From contig CAJULF010000009.1 of assembly GCA_910587135.1 (NCBI GenBank), positions 12,000 to 75,999 of the forward strand: a DNA stretch of 64,000 nucleotides, written 5' to 3'. Shown in pieces: positions 52,213-61,158 of this stretch. The notes under the pieces were generated by a model that was not told the origin of the DNA, did not search any database, and was given only the letters and a program-made list of their open reading frames with translations. Both the position numbers and the translations under genes were made by a program. The stretch is from an uncultured Oscillospiraceae bacterium. Its GTDB lineage: Bacteria; Bacillota; Clostridia; Oscillospirales; Ruminococcaceae. Numbering within the stretch: position 1 is the first letter of the stretch; each line of letters starts with the position of its first letter.

Positions 52213-54084
52213 ATGATTAAAACATTAGACGAGCTTAACGCTGTCAAGGTCAAGGCGGCGGAGGTAGTTTCCACGCGCGTCGAGCACAGGGACAGCGGCG
52301 TCAGGGACGTGCTGGTCTGCGGCGGTACGGGCTGTACCTCCAGCGGTTCGGCAAATATCATAAAAACTCTTGAGGAAGAGATCGAGAAAAACGGACTTAA
52401 GGACAAGGTCAATGTTATCAAAACGGGCTGCTTCGGTCTGTGCGCGCTCGGTCCAATCATGATAGTTTACCCCGAGGGTGTCTTCTACTCAAAGACCGAG
52501 TCGGAGCATATCCCCGAGATAGTTGAGCAGCACCTGAAGAACGGCGAGCCGGTAAAGAAGTATCTATATTCCGAAACGGTTCACGAGGACGGCAGCATTA
52601 TCTCGCTGGACGAAACTCCGTTCTATAAAAAGCAGCACCGCGTTGCGCTGAGAAACTGCGGCGTTATCAACCCCGAACATATCGAAGAGTACATAGCGCG
52701 CGACGGTTATCAGGCGCTGAACAAGGTTCTTACCTCGATGTCCCCTGACGATGTTATCAAGGTTATAACCGATTCGGGGCTTCGCGGACGCGGCGGCGCG
52801 GGCTTCCCCACGGGACGCAAGTGGCAGTTTGCCAAGGCAAGCGTAAACGAGCAGAAGTACGTTTGCTGCAATGCCGACGAGGGCGACCCCGGCGCGTTTA
52901 TGGACCGCTCCGTTCTTGAGGGCGACCCCCACGCGGTAATCGAAGCGATGACCATTGCCGGTTATGCTATCGGCGCTAATCAGGGCTATATTTACGTCCG
53001 CGCGGAGTACCCCATCGCGGTTGAGCGTCTTGAAATCGCTATAAAGCAGGCTGAGGAGCAGGGTATGCTCGGCGACGATATCTTCGGCACGGGCTTCAGC
53101 TTCCACCTTGGGCTTCGTCTGGGCGCGGGCGCGTTTGTATGCGGCGAGGAGACCGCGCTGATGACCTCTATCGAGGGCAACCGCGGCGAGCCGAGAGTGC
53201 GTCCTCCCTTCCCCGCAGTAAAGGGACTTTTCGGCAAGCCCACCATACTGAACAACGTTGAGACCTACGCGAACATCTGCCAGATAATCCTTAAAGGAGC
53301 AGAGTGGTTCGCGGGCATGGGTACGGAAAAATCCAAGGGCACAAAGGTATTCGCGTTGGGCGGAAAGATCCACAACACGGGTCTGGTAGAGGTTCCCATG
53401 GGAACAACGCTGCGTGAGGTAGTAGAGGAAATCGGCGGCGGTATTCCCAACGGAAAGAAGTTCAAGGCGGCCCAGACGGGCGGACCTTCGGGCGGCTGCA
53501 TTCCTCCCCAGCACCTGGATATCCCGATAGATTACGACAACCTTATCTCCATAGGCTCTATGATGGGCTCGGGCGGACTTATCGTCATGGACGAGGACAA
53601 CTGCATGGTCGATATCGCCAAATTCTTCTTGGAGTTTACTGTTGATGAGAGCTGCGGCAAGTGTACTCCCTGCCGCATAGGAACAAAGCGTCTGTACGAG
53701 ATACTCACCAAGATAACCGAGGGAAAAGGCACAATGGAAGACCTTGACAAGATGGAGAAGCTGTGCTACTACATCAAGGACAATGCTCTGTGCGGACTGG
53801 GTCAGACAGCTCCCAACCCCGTGCTTTCCACTCTCCGCTACTTCCGCGACGAATATATTGCTCACGTTAAGGACAAGACCTGCCCCGCGGGCGTCTGCAA
53901 GAGCCTGCTGAGCTACAAGATAATAGCGGACAAGTGCAAGGGCTGCTCGCTCTGCTCGAAGAAGTGCCCTGTGGGCGCTATCAGCGGCGAGATCCGCAAT
54001 CCGTTCAAGATCGACTCCGAAAAGTGCATAAAGTGCGGCGTATGTATGTCCAACTGTAAGTTCGGCGCTATCGTTAAGGGTTAA
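52213..54084 (+). CDS. hydB: NADH-dependent [FeFe] hydrogenase, HydB/NuoF-like flavin subunit
   Basis: The 623-residue subunit binds FMN, NAD(H) and iron-sulfur clusters. An N-terminal thioredoxin-like [2Fe-2S] domain (about 30-125, VCGGTGCTSS and KTGCFGLCALGP) comes first. The flavin/NADH domain follows, with GRGGAGFPTGRKW near 195 and CNADEGDPGAFMDR near 220, then the SLBB region. SCGKCTPCRIG near 480 binds a [4Fe-4S] cluster. Two ferredoxin motifs end the protein (CKGCSLCSKKCP near 575 and CIKCGVCMSNC near 605). This is the bifurcating-type layout, which couples NADH and ferredoxin oxidation to hydrogen formation. Confidence 0.95.
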   Translation: MIKTLDELNAVKVKAAEVVSTRVEHRDSGVRDVLVCGGTGCTSSGSANIIKTLEEEIEKNGLKDKVNVIKTGCFGLCALGPIMIVYPEGVFYSKTESEHIPEIVEQHLKNGEPVKKYLYSETVHEDGSIISLDETPFYKKQHRVALRNCGVINPEHIEEYIARDGYQALNKVLTSMSPDDVIKVITDSGLRGRGGAGFPTGRKWQFAKASVNEQKYVCCNADEGDPGAFMDRSVLEGDPHAVIEAMTIAGYAIGANQGYIYVRAEYPIAVERLEIAIKQAEEQGMLGDDIFGTGFSFHLGLRLGAGAFVCGEETALMTSIEGNRGEPRVRPPFPAVKGLFGKPTILNNVETYANICQIILKGAEWFAGMGTEKSKGTKVFALGGKIHNTGLVEVPMGTTLREVVEEIGGGIPNGKKFKAAQTGGPSGGCIPPQHLDIPIDYDNLISIGSMMGSGGLIVMDEDNCMVDIAKFFLEFTVDESCGKCTPCRIGTKRLYEILTKITEGKGTMEDLDKMEKLCYYIKDNALCGLGQTAPNPVLSTLRYFRDEYIAHVKDKTCPAGVCKSLLSYKIIADKCKGCSLCSKKCPVGAISGEIRNPFKIDSEKCIKCGVCMSNCKFGAIVKG

Positions 54085-54101
54085 AGGAAAGGAGAAAAGA
54101 A

Positions 54102-55841
54102 ATGGTAAACATTAAAATAAACGGCGTTCCCTGCTCCGCTCCCGAAGGCTCTACTATTCTCGAAGCGGCAAGGCTTGCGGGCATTAAGATTCCGACGCTG
54201 TGTTTTCTTAAGGATATAAACGAGATCGGCGCATGCCGTATCTGCGTGGTCGAGGTCAAGGGTGCGAGAAGCCTGGTGGCTGCCTGTGTATATCCCATCA
54301 ACGAGGGTATGGAGATATTTACGAATACTCCCAAGGTCGTTGAGAGCCGCCGCACCACACTGGAGCTTATTCTTTCCAACCACAAGAGAGAATGTCTCTC
54401 CTGCGTAAGAAGCGGAAGCTGCGAGCTTCAGGAGCTTTGCAACGAGTATAATGTTGTGGAGGATTACTACGAGGGTGAAAATCCCGCCATCAAAATAGAC
54501 GACAGCGCGGCGCACATGACGCGCGACAACAGCAAGTGCATTCTCTGCCGCCGCTGCGTGGCAGCCTGCGAAAAGCTTCAGGGTATCGGCGTAATCGGCG
54601 CAAATGAGCGCGGTTTTGCGGTACAGATAGCTTCTCCGTTTGATATGTCGCTGGCGGAAACCGCCTGCGTTTCCTGCGGTCAGTGCATTACCGCCTGTCC
54701 TACGGGCGCTCTGAAAGAGAAGGACGATACCGCCAAGATACTGGAGGCTATCGCAGACCCCGAGAAGATGGTTGTTGTTCAGGCAGCTCCCGCTGTCCGC
54801 GCTTCGCTGGGTGAGGCGTTCGGCTATCCCATCGGAACCAACGTCGAGGGCAAGATGATAGCCGCAATGCGCAGACTCGGCTTCGACAAGGTATTCGACA
54901 CCAATTTCTCGGCAGACCTCACCATTATGGAAGAATCCGCTGAATTTATCGACAGAGTGCAGAACGGCGGCGTGCTGCCTATGATCACAAGCTGCTCTCC
55001 CGGGTGGATTCGCTACTGCGAGAACTACTTCCCCGAGTTTATCCCGAATCTGTCCTCCTGCAAGTCGCCGCAGCAGATGTTCGGCGCGGTTGTCAAGACC
55101 TACTACGCGCAGAAGCTTGGCAAGAATCCCGAGGATATTTTCAGCGTGAGCATTATGCCCTGCACAGCCAAGAAGTACGAGATTGGCAGGGACGATCAGT
55201 CCGCGGCGGGCGTTCCCGATCTTGACGCGACTATCACAACGCGCGAACTGGCTCGCCTTATCAAGCAGGCGGGTATCATGTTCAACGACCTGCCCGACGA
55301 GGTATGCGACAGTCCTCTCGGTACAGGCACGGGCGCGGCGGTCATCTTTGGCGCGACGGGCGGCGTAATGGAGGCTGCTCTCCGCACAGCGGTATGGAAG
55401 CTGACAGGCAAGCCCGAGAGCACCCCCGTTGAATTTACCGACGTGCGTGGCATTGAGGGTATCAAGGAAGCTACCTACAATGTAGCGGGCATGGAAGTCA
55501 AGGTCGCTGTCGCAAGCGGTCTGGCTAACGCAAAGGCTCTGCTCAAGAAAGTAAAGAGCGGCGAGGCAAGCTACCACTTTATTGAGATAATGGCTTGTCC
55601 CGGCGGCTGCGTAAACGGCGGCGGTCAGATAATCCAGCCATCCTCCGTACGCAGCTTTACCGATATCAGAGCGGAGCGCGCAAAGGTTCTGTATGATATC
55701 GACAGCGCGAACACTCTGCGCTGCTCACACGAAAATCCCGACATCAAGGTGCTCTATGATGAGTTCCTGGGCGAAACGGGCAGTCACAAGGCACACGAGG
55801 TGCTACACACCACCTACAAGGCGAAAAAACTGTATAAGTAA
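54102..55841 (+). CDS. hydA: [FeFe] hydrogenase catalytic subunit HydA
   Basis: The 579-residue subunit carries the H-cluster. Its N-terminal [2Fe-2S] domain (1-75) is followed by a His/Cys cluster motif (CLSCVRSGSCELQELC) and two [4Fe-4S] motifs (CILCRRCVAAC, CVSCGQCITACP). The H domain has TSCSPGW at 296-302, MPCTAKKYE near 352 and EIMACPGGCVNGGGQ near 495. The first motif has serine where most single-subunit enzymes have a second cysteine (TSCCPGW). The 17-bp gap and strong ribosome site show co-expression with hydB. No maturase genes (hydEFG) are in the window. Confidence 0.95.
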   Translation: MVNIKINGVPCSAPEGSTILEAARLAGIKIPTLCFLKDINEIGACRICVVEVKGARSLVAACVYPINEGMEIFTNTPKVVESRRTTLELILSNHKRECLSCVRSGSCELQELCNEYNVVEDYYEGENPAIKIDDSAAHMTRDNSKCILCRRCVAACEKLQGIGVIGANERGFAVQIASPFDMSLAETACVSCGQCITACPTGALKEKDDTAKILEAIADPEKMVVVQAAPAVRASLGEAFGYPIGTNVEGKMIAAMRRLGFDKVFDTNFSADLTIMEESAEFIDRVQNGGVLPMITSCSPGWIRYCENYFPEFIPNLSSCKSPQQMFGAVVKTYYAQKLGKNPEDIFSVSIMPCTAKKYEIGRDDQSAAGVPDLDATITTRELARLIKQAGIMFNDLPDEVCDSPLGTGTGAAVIFGATGGVMEAALRTAVWKLTGKPESTPVEFTDVRGIEGIKEATYNVAGMEVKVAVASGLANAKALLKKVKSGEASYHFIEIMACPGGCVNGGGQIIQPSSVRSFTDIRAERAKVLYDIDSANTLRCSHENPDIKVLYDEFLGETGSHKAHEVLHTTYKAKKLYK

Positions 55842-55861
55842 GACGGTTATATCGTAATTTT

Positions 55862-55904
55862 CAAAGCCACTTTTGACAAATATGTTGAAGGTGGCTTTGT
55901 TCTT
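55862..55904 (+). terminator. Terminator of the hydrogenase operon
   Basis: CAAAGCCAC and GTGGCTTTG form a 9-bp stem followed by TTCTTTGG. Confidence 0.65.
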
Positions 55905-55975
55905 TGGAAATTATCAGGATAAATAATAATTTAGCTTAGAGGTTGTTTGCAAACACCTTTAGAACAACACAATAA

Positions 55976-56168
55976 TCAAGAGGTCAAAGGCGCTGAAAGC
56001 CAAAGTCCACTGTGCGCCCATGCATGAATTTCCCGCAATCCGCCATGAAAGCGCAGCCCGCGAAGCGGGCGGAGCTTTTATGGCGAGATAGCGCAAACAA
56101 CGCTTTGCGTTGTTTGCAGCGGTGCGGGAAATTCTTTTTAATAATTAAGCTTTTGGTCAACATATCTT
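55976..56168 (-). repeat. Family B element, copy B3 (full length, reverse)
   Basis: GAATTTCCCGCA and TGCGGGAAATTC form the outer stem. Inside are GCCCGCGAAGCGGGC and GCAAACAACGCTTTGCGTTGTTTGC hairpins. The outer ends are GTCAAAGGCGCTGAAAG and AATTAAGCTTTTGGTCAAC. The flanks 55905-55975 and 56169-56318 show no gene. Confidence 0.7.
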
Positions 56169-56331
56169 AACAGCATCTCAGCCCGGATCCACCTTTAAAT
56201 CAAGAATCAGACCGCTCAGAGCAACACAGCTAAACAGCATAAATTTATTATTTAAAATTATATAAAAATTTATAAAATCCCCATAAATTTTCTCTTTTTG
56301 TCTGTCATAGTAAATAGAAAGGAGGTTTGAA

Positions 56332-56886
56332 ATGAATTCGACAGTTAAGCCCGACAGGGCGGATATACTGAGCGACAAGCGGCTTGCGGAACTTATCGGC
56401 GAAATGCGCGGCGGCAGCATGAAAGCCTTTGACGAGATATACTCGGCGCTTTCAAAACCCGTGTACACCGTTGCGCTGCGGATAGCAGGCGAGCGCACTC
56501 TCGCCGAGGATATCACACAGGACGTTTTTGTAAAGCTGTACGGCTCGCCGCCCGACGATTCGGTAAAAAAGCCGCGCGCATATATCTTTGCCATGGCTCA
56601 CAACGCGGCGATAAACTATTTGAAAAAATTATCGCAGTTTGAGGATATCGAAAGCGCGGAGGATATCTCTGACAACTATTCCCTTCAATCAGCCGCGGAA
56701 AACCGTCTGGATATCGCGGCAGCGCTGGCGAAGCTTCCGCGCGCTGAGCGAGAGATAGTGGCACTGCATGTCAACGGCGGCTTTAAATTCCGCGAAATTG
56801 CGCAAATTATGGGTATACCCGCGGGAACGGCAGCATGGCGCTGGAGCAAGGCTATCAAGACCCTGCGGCAGATACTGGGGGAATAG
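56332..56886 (+). CDS. ECF-type RNA polymerase sigma factor
   Basis: The 184-residue sigma factor has region 2 (about 25-95, AFDEIYSALSKPVYTVALRI and AEDITQDVFVKLYG) and region 4 (about 120-180, LPRAEREIVALHVNGGFKFR followed by EIAQIMGIPAGTAAWRWSKA). It should direct polymerase to a small stress regulon. The ribosome site AAGGAGG lies seven bases before the ATG. The next gene, 22 bp downstream, encodes an exported single-pass protein, not a zinc-finger anti-sigma factor. Confidence 0.93.
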   Translation: MNSTVKPDRADILSDKRLAELIGEMRGGSMKAFDEIYSALSKPVYTVALRIAGERTLAEDITQDVFVKLYGSPPDDSVKKPRAYIFAMAHNAAINYLKKLSQFEDIESAEDISDNYSLQSAAENRLDIAAALAKLPRAEREIVALHVNGGFKFREIAQIMGIPAGTAAWRWSKAIKTLRQILGE

Positions 56887-56908
56887 GTCATACGAAAGGA
56901 GAAAAATT

Positions 56909-58060
56909 ATGAAAAAATACTTAACATTAGCTTTTATACTGCTGTCTGCGGCGGTGCTTCCCGTCCATTCCGCGAGTGCCGCCCAGCCAAGCGCGGTGTC
57001 GTTCGCGGAGGATATCCCCGAGCGCGACCCGATGGAACACACACAACCTGCACTGAACGAGAGCGCCCCCGCTGCCTCCGAGTCTTCGGCAACCGAAGAA
57101 AGCAGTTCTTTGCCGGACCTCGATACTCCGATGATATTTCAGAGCGGAGAGCGCGGCAGGGGTGACGTTGAGGATATTATAGCCTACTGGGAGGAAAACG
57201 GGTATCCCGAAAATCTCTCCTTTATCGCCGAAACGAGAAGTGAAATGATAGACGGCGTGGTCTACACCAATTACGACATCGGTCTGGTGCTGGCAACGGA
57301 GGAAAAGTGTGAGGAAATACTCGATATAGCGGCAAACAACTGCGTGATTCGCTTTACCACCGGCACTACCGCTTTGTGGGAACGCGAGTGTCACTTTGAG
57401 AAGCTGTGCTATCTGTCTGTTCAGGAAAAGGACTTGGGCTTCCTTGAAGTACGCCTTTACAAAAACAGTGATATGATAGAGGTAGTGGTATCAGGATCCG
57501 AAAAGACCTATTACGAGCACTTTTCAAAGCAATTCGGCGGTGTCGTGGTGTTTGTAAACGAAAGAAACGCGGTGACCGGTATCGATAACGCGGGATTTGT
57601 TCCGGGAAATTCGGAGAACAAGGTGGCGGATTATACCGAAAAAACTGCCAATGCCGAAATATTTCATGCGGCAAGCTTTCTTGCCGTATATCCCAACGGC
57701 TGGATAGGCGACTCTCCGATTGAGCTTGGAGCAGACCTTGACGGAGTGAACACGATCGGAATAGGCGGCAGCGGCGCGGATCTCGGATTGGCATCTCCCT
57801 TTGAGGGAACTATCGGCATAGCTGCCGAACCCTCTGCGGAAAAAAGCGTTCCCATATGGCTGTTTGTTGCGGGAGCGGCGGCGGTTATCCTTGCGGCGAT
57901 CGCGGCGGTAACGCTGAGAATGCGTTTTAAAGCAGGCGCGGACGGTACCGCGGCAGCCCACGGAAGTGCGGAAAACAAAATAATTGCCGCGATAAAAAGC
58001 GCCGAGGAACACCCAGACCCGCGGCTTCTGGAGAAAATAAAGGATAATATTACAAAATAA
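56909..58060 (+). CDS. Exported single-pass membrane protein, partner of the ECF sigma factor
   Basis: This is a 383-residue protein of unknown family. It has a signal peptide (about 1-23, MKKYLTLAFILLSAAVLPVH), an acidic Ser/Glu linker and an outside domain (about 70-270) with mixed alpha/beta segments. A membrane helix (about 313-333) and a basic cytoplasmic tail of about 50 residues (ending LLEKIKDNITK) follow. The order sigma factor then type I membrane protein suggests a sensor that could hold or release the sigma factor. The tail, however, shows no known anti-sigma motif. The ATG at 56909 has AAAGGAG seven bases upstream. Confidence 0.8.
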   Translation: MKKYLTLAFILLSAAVLPVHSASAAQPSAVSFAEDIPERDPMEHTQPALNESAPAASESSATEESSSLPDLDTPMIFQSGERGRGDVEDIIAYWEENGYPENLSFIAETRSEMIDGVVYTNYDIGLVLATEEKCEEILDIAANNCVIRFTTGTTALWERECHFEKLCYLSVQEKDLGFLEVRLYKNSDMIEVVVSGSEKTYYEHFSKQFGGVVVFVNERNAVTGIDNAGFVPGNSENKVADYTEKTANAEIFHAASFLAVYPNGWIGDSPIELGADLDGVNTIGIGGSGADLGLASPFEGTIGIAAEPSAEKSVPIWLFVAGAAAVILAAIAAVTLRMRFKAGADGTAAAHGSAENKIIAAIKSAEEHPDPRLLEKIKDNITK

Positions 58061-58075
58061 TACCACACCCATCAC

Positions 58076-58104
58076 TTGACTTTTGCCCCCCGCTGTGTTA
58101 CAAT
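58076..58104 (+). promoter_or_regulatory. Promoter embedded in a terminator
   Basis: TTGACT (58076-58081) and TACAAT (58099-58104) are 17 bp apart. The -10 hexamer lies in the loop of the hairpin 58087-58119, so the promoter and the upstream operon's terminator share the same bases. The start of transcription would be near 58111. Confidence 0.65.
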
Positions 58105-58125
58105 AAAGCACAGCGGGGGTGATTT
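58087..58125 (+). terminator. Terminator of the sigma-factor operon
   Basis: CCCCCGCTGTG and CACAGCGGGGG form a perfect 11-bp stem around TTACAATAAAG, followed by TGATTTTT. In a read-through transcript the right arm would hide the G-rich ribosome site of the next small gene. Confidence 0.8.
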
Positions 58126-58127
58126 TT

Positions 58128-58256
58128 ATGCCAAAAAGAGATGACGAGGAGCGCAAAAGAAATAACGACAAGCTGGAGAGGACTATACGCAGGAACTGGA
58201 TAATCTGCGGAGCGTCGCTGGCAGCGATTATTTTATTGTATTTCATGTCAAAATAA
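58128..58256 (+). CDS. 42-residue single-pass membrane protein
   Basis: The frame codes for a very basic and acidic N-terminal half (MPKRDDEERKRNNDKLERTI) and one membrane helix (about 24-39) ending FMSK. The G-rich ribosome site GGGGGTG stands eight bases before the ATG, and a promoter is embedded in the preceding terminator. No family is recognised. It stands 41 bp before the StiP fusion gene and may be its leader gene or membrane tether. The charged head could contact nucleic acid or a protein partner. Confidence 0.65.
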   Translation: MPKRDDEERKRNNDKLERTIRRNWIICGASLAAIILLYFMSK

Positions 58257-58297
58257 ACAACAGGGCGGCGCGTGCCGCTCCCGAAAGGATACAACCG

Positions 58298-60406
58298 ATG
58301 GACTACACTGATTTCTCTTTTGCAAGACGTGAAAATAACAGCAAGCGGGACTTTATAATCATAAACAAATTTCAGTCGAAGCACTATCCCTCCGACCCCT
58401 TAAAAACTACTGCGGAATTTTCCGATTTGGGGTGTGAGCTGAAAAGGCATTTCGACGGGGAAAGAGTCTGCGTGATAGGCTTCGCGGAAACGGCGGTGGC
58501 TGTGGGAGCGTTTTTCGCGCGGGAGCTTGGAGAGGACTGCTTTTACATCTCCACCACCCGCGAAAAGCTCCCCGACTGCTTTGAGAGCATAACCACCGAT
58601 GAAAGCCACAGCCACGCGGTACTGCACAGTCTGTGCATAAGAAACGCCGCTATACTTCGCCGCGCAGAGCGGCTTATTATAGCGGACGACGAATTTACCA
58701 CGGGCAGCACCGCGATAAAGCTATCGGAAAAACTAAAGGAATTTTTGTCGCCGGACTGCCGCATAACCGCGGCGGCTTTTATTGCCTCAGAGGAGGCTGT
58801 AAGTAATTTCCGCGAAAACGGGATAGAGTGCCTTGCGCCGAAAAGGTTTTCGAGCTTCGACGCGAAATTCCCAGAAAAATATCTTCCCGACAGAGTAATT
58901 ACGCCGCGCAAGCCAGACGAGGAAGTTTATTTGAACGCGGTTTACGATCACAGGCTCGGGGTGGATATCGGAGAATATTTCGCGGAATGTGAAAGCCTTT
59001 GCGGCAAACTCGCGGAGCGGCTGAGACTATCGGGAAATATCGCGGTAATAGGCACGGAAGAGCTTTGTGTACCGCCGATAATTCTCGGCAGGCTTCTTGG
59101 GGGAAAGGGCTGCCGCGTTACGGTGCAGGGGGTAACCAGAAGCCCCATGCTTCCCTCCGAGGAGGGAGATTACGCGGTAAAAAGCCGCGCGGCGCTGAGC
59201 AGTCTGTATGATTCGGAGCGAAAGGTTTATCTGTATAATATCGGGAATGCCGACGTAAGCGTGATAATCACCGACGCGCAAGCTCCCGACGAAAACGCGG
59301 TAAAACTGCTGTGCGGAGCAGTCAGCGGGCACACGGTTCTTGTTAGGTGGCGCGGCGCGAAAATGCCGACAAGTCTGCGCGAAGAGGACTGCAAACTGCT
59401 TTTAAAGGATATAACAGGGAAAATAACTTCCCTTTCCGCAAGAGAGCGTGAGCCGCTTATACAAAGCGGGGTTCATTACAGTGAACTGCTCCCTGCGGAA
59501 TACGAGCCGTCGGCGGAATACATAAAGCAATATGAGCGCGGGCTTTCCGAATGGTCGGAGAAAACGGCCCAGGCGGTACAGACTGTTGCGGAACGCATCT
59601 ACGCGGAAAAGCCGCGCGCCGCGATAGTTTCGCTGGCAAGGGCGGGAACTCCCGTGGGAGCGCTTATCGTGCGCTATCTGCGTAGAAAATACGGTGCGGA
59701 TCTCGCTCACTACTCAATATCCATCATACGCGGCAGGGGTATCGATAAAAACGCAATGCGTTATATTCTGGCGCGGCATGCTCCCAAAGACATACAATTT
59801 GTGGACGGCTGGACGGGAAAAGGAGCCATAACGCGGCAGCTCCGCGAGGCGCTGGAGGACTACCCCGAGGTGGATGAGCGACCCGCTGTGCTTGCCGACC
59901 CCGCGGGCGTGTGCGATATATGCGGCACGCGGGAGGATATATTTATACCCTGCGCCTGCCTTAACGCGGTGGTTTCGGGGCTGTTCAGCCGCACAGTGCT
60001 GCGCAGCGACCTCATTTTTGAGGGAGATTTCCACGGAGCGGCATATTTTGCCGAGCTTGCCGACAGGGACAGGACTTACGAATTCATAAACGCAGTGGAA
60101 AGCAAAATGAGCTATGATACAGCCGAAGTTCCCGCGCCGACGGAATACGGCTGCGGACTTAAGGAAACCGAGGAGATAGCAGAGAAATTCGGAATATCCG
60201 ACATAAATCTTGTAAAGCCCGGGATAGGCGAAACCACCCGCGTTCTTCTGCGCAGAATACCGCGAATGGTTCTTGTAAGGGAAAAAGGCAGCCCGCTCAC
60301 CGCCCACATTGAGGAGCTTGCGGCGGAAAAAGGCGTTGAGGTGAGAGAATATCCTCTGAAATGCTACCGCGCCTGCGGGATTATAAAACTGTTGGGGGAT
60401 ATCTGA
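58298..60406 (+). CDS. Phosphoribosyltransferase-TRSP-StiP-Pelota fusion protein
   Basis: The 702-residue cytoplasmic protein joins four modules. Residues 1-200 are a PRTase_2-type phosphoribosyltransferase (FAETAVAVG at 62-70, SHSHAVLH at 103-110, PRPP loop IIADDEFTTGSTA at 127-139). About 210-360 is the TRSP domain, with its name-giving Thr-Arg-Ser-Pro at 280-283. About 365-600 is the StiP/PRTase_1 domain (LIQSGVHYSE, VSLARAGTPVGAL, HYSISIIRGRGID, FVDGWTGKGAI). About 610-702 is a Pelota-like RNA-binding domain (KPGIGETTRVLLRRIPRMVL). These families are known from the biosynthetic arm of Ter stress operons, predicted to make a modified nucleoside. The ribosome site AAAGGA precedes the ATG. 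Confidence 0.9.
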   Translation: MDYTDFSFARRENNSKRDFIIINKFQSKHYPSDPLKTTAEFSDLGCELKRHFDGERVCVIGFAETAVAVGAFFARELGEDCFYISTTREKLPDCFESITTDESHSHAVLHSLCIRNAAILRRAERLIIADDEFTTGSTAIKLSEKLKEFLSPDCRITAAAFIASEEAVSNFRENGIECLAPKRFSSFDAKFPEKYLPDRVITPRKPDEEVYLNAVYDHRLGVDIGEYFAECESLCGKLAERLRLSGNIAVIGTEELCVPPIILGRLLGGKGCRVTVQGVTRSPMLPSEEGDYAVKSRAALSSLYDSERKVYLYNIGNADVSVIITDAQAPDENAVKLLCGAVSGHTVLVRWRGAKMPTSLREEDCKLLLKDITGKITSLSAREREPLIQSGVHYSELLPAEYEPSAEYIKQYERGLSEWSEKTAQAVQTVAERIYAEKPRAAIVSLARAGTPVGALIVRYLRRKYGADLAHYSISIIRGRGIDKNAMRYILARHAPKDIQFVDGWTGKGAITRQLREALEDYPEVDERPAVLADPAGVCDICGTREDIFIPCACLNAVVSGLFSRTVLRSDLIFEGDFHGAAYFAELADRDRTYEFINAVESKMSYDTAEVPAPTEYGCGLKETEEIAEKFGISDINLVKPGIGETTRVLLRRIPRMVLVREKGSPLTAHIEELAAEKGVEVREYPLKCYRACGIIKLLGDI

Positions 60407-61143
60407 TGTTTTTGTTTGCCGATCTTGACGGAACAATAATCCGCTCCGCCCGCACAAAACACGCGGGAGATATCACGGTTGAATATAAGGACGGAGCGGA
60501 AATAAGCTGTATATCCGAAAAAAGCGCCGCGCTGCTTCCGAAGCTGAATTTCATACCCGTTACCTCGCGCAGTGTGGAGCAATACAAGAGGATAAAATTC
60601 CCCTCCGGATTTTCGCCCAAATTCGCCATTACCGACAACGGCGGAAATCTGCTTATCGACGGCGAAGTTCAGCCCGACTGGGCTGAACGGTCGGCGGAAA
60701 TTATGCGAAGCTGCGCTAAAGAACTGGAGCATTGCCACAAGCTGCTTGAGAGCGACCCCGACAGAAGCTTTGAAATACGCATGGTGGACGGGCTGTTTCT
60801 GTTTACCAAAAGCGGCTGCCCCGAAAACACGGAAAAACGTATCAGCGTGCTTTCGGAATGTGTTTTTTACCGCACAGGCGAAAAGGTCTATGTTATTCCG
60901 CGGCGGCTGAACAAGGGCGATGGCGCTATGCGGCTGTTCAGAAAGCTCGGAAACAAGGACGGGATAATATGCGCGGGGGACAGCGAGATGGATATACCGC
61001 TGCTGAATATCGCGGATATAGCTGTTTTCCCCGACAGTCTGCCCGCGGACAGGATAAAGTGCCCCGTAAAGCGGACAAGCGGCCGGGATGGCTTCTGCGA
61101 ATATACGGTTGAAGCGGCGGCGGAAATAATGGGCATTTATTGA
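60406..61143 (+). CDS. HAD-superfamily phosphatase of the StiP cluster
   Basis: The 245-residue hydrolase has motif I FADLDGTII (residues 4-12), a Thr/Ser motif II (PVTSRS, near 48), a lysine in RRLNKGDGAM (near 170) and motif IV CAGDSEMDIPLL (near 190). A cap domain lies between motifs II and III, as in Cof/sucrose-phosphatase-like enzymes. HAD phosphatases accompany PRTase-TRSP-Pelota genes in Ter-type biosynthetic modules, where they may remove a phosphate from the nucleotide product. The ATG overlaps the fusion gene stop as TGATG, so the two are tightly coupled. Confidence 0.9.
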   Translation: MFLFADLDGTIIRSARTKHAGDITVEYKDGAEISCISEKSAALLPKLNFIPVTSRSVEQYKRIKFPSGFSPKFAITDNGGNLLIDGEVQPDWAERSAEIMRSCAKELEHCHKLLESDPDRSFEIRMVDGLFLFTKSGCPENTEKRISVLSECVFYRTGEKVYVIPRRLNKGDGAMRLFRKLGNKDGIICAGDSEMDIPLLNIADIAVFPDSLPADRIKCPVKRTSGRDGFCEYTVEAAAEIMGIY

Positions 61144-61158
61144 TGGAGAGAAAATTTT

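Noticed and set aside
54081..55577. Open frame of nearly 500 codons on the minus strand across hydA
   Set aside because: It lies exactly antisense to conserved hydrogenase codons, has no protein-family motif and no ribosome site. Similar long antisense frames across hydB (52564-53865), the binding-protein gene (38901-40238) and the DUF5696 gene (31806-32927) are rejected for the same reason.
58298..60406. Fusion of two neighbouring genes through a frameshift error
   Set aside because: The frame is continuous, the TRSP-to-StiP junction has no stop or ribosome site nearby, and both parts are well conserved.
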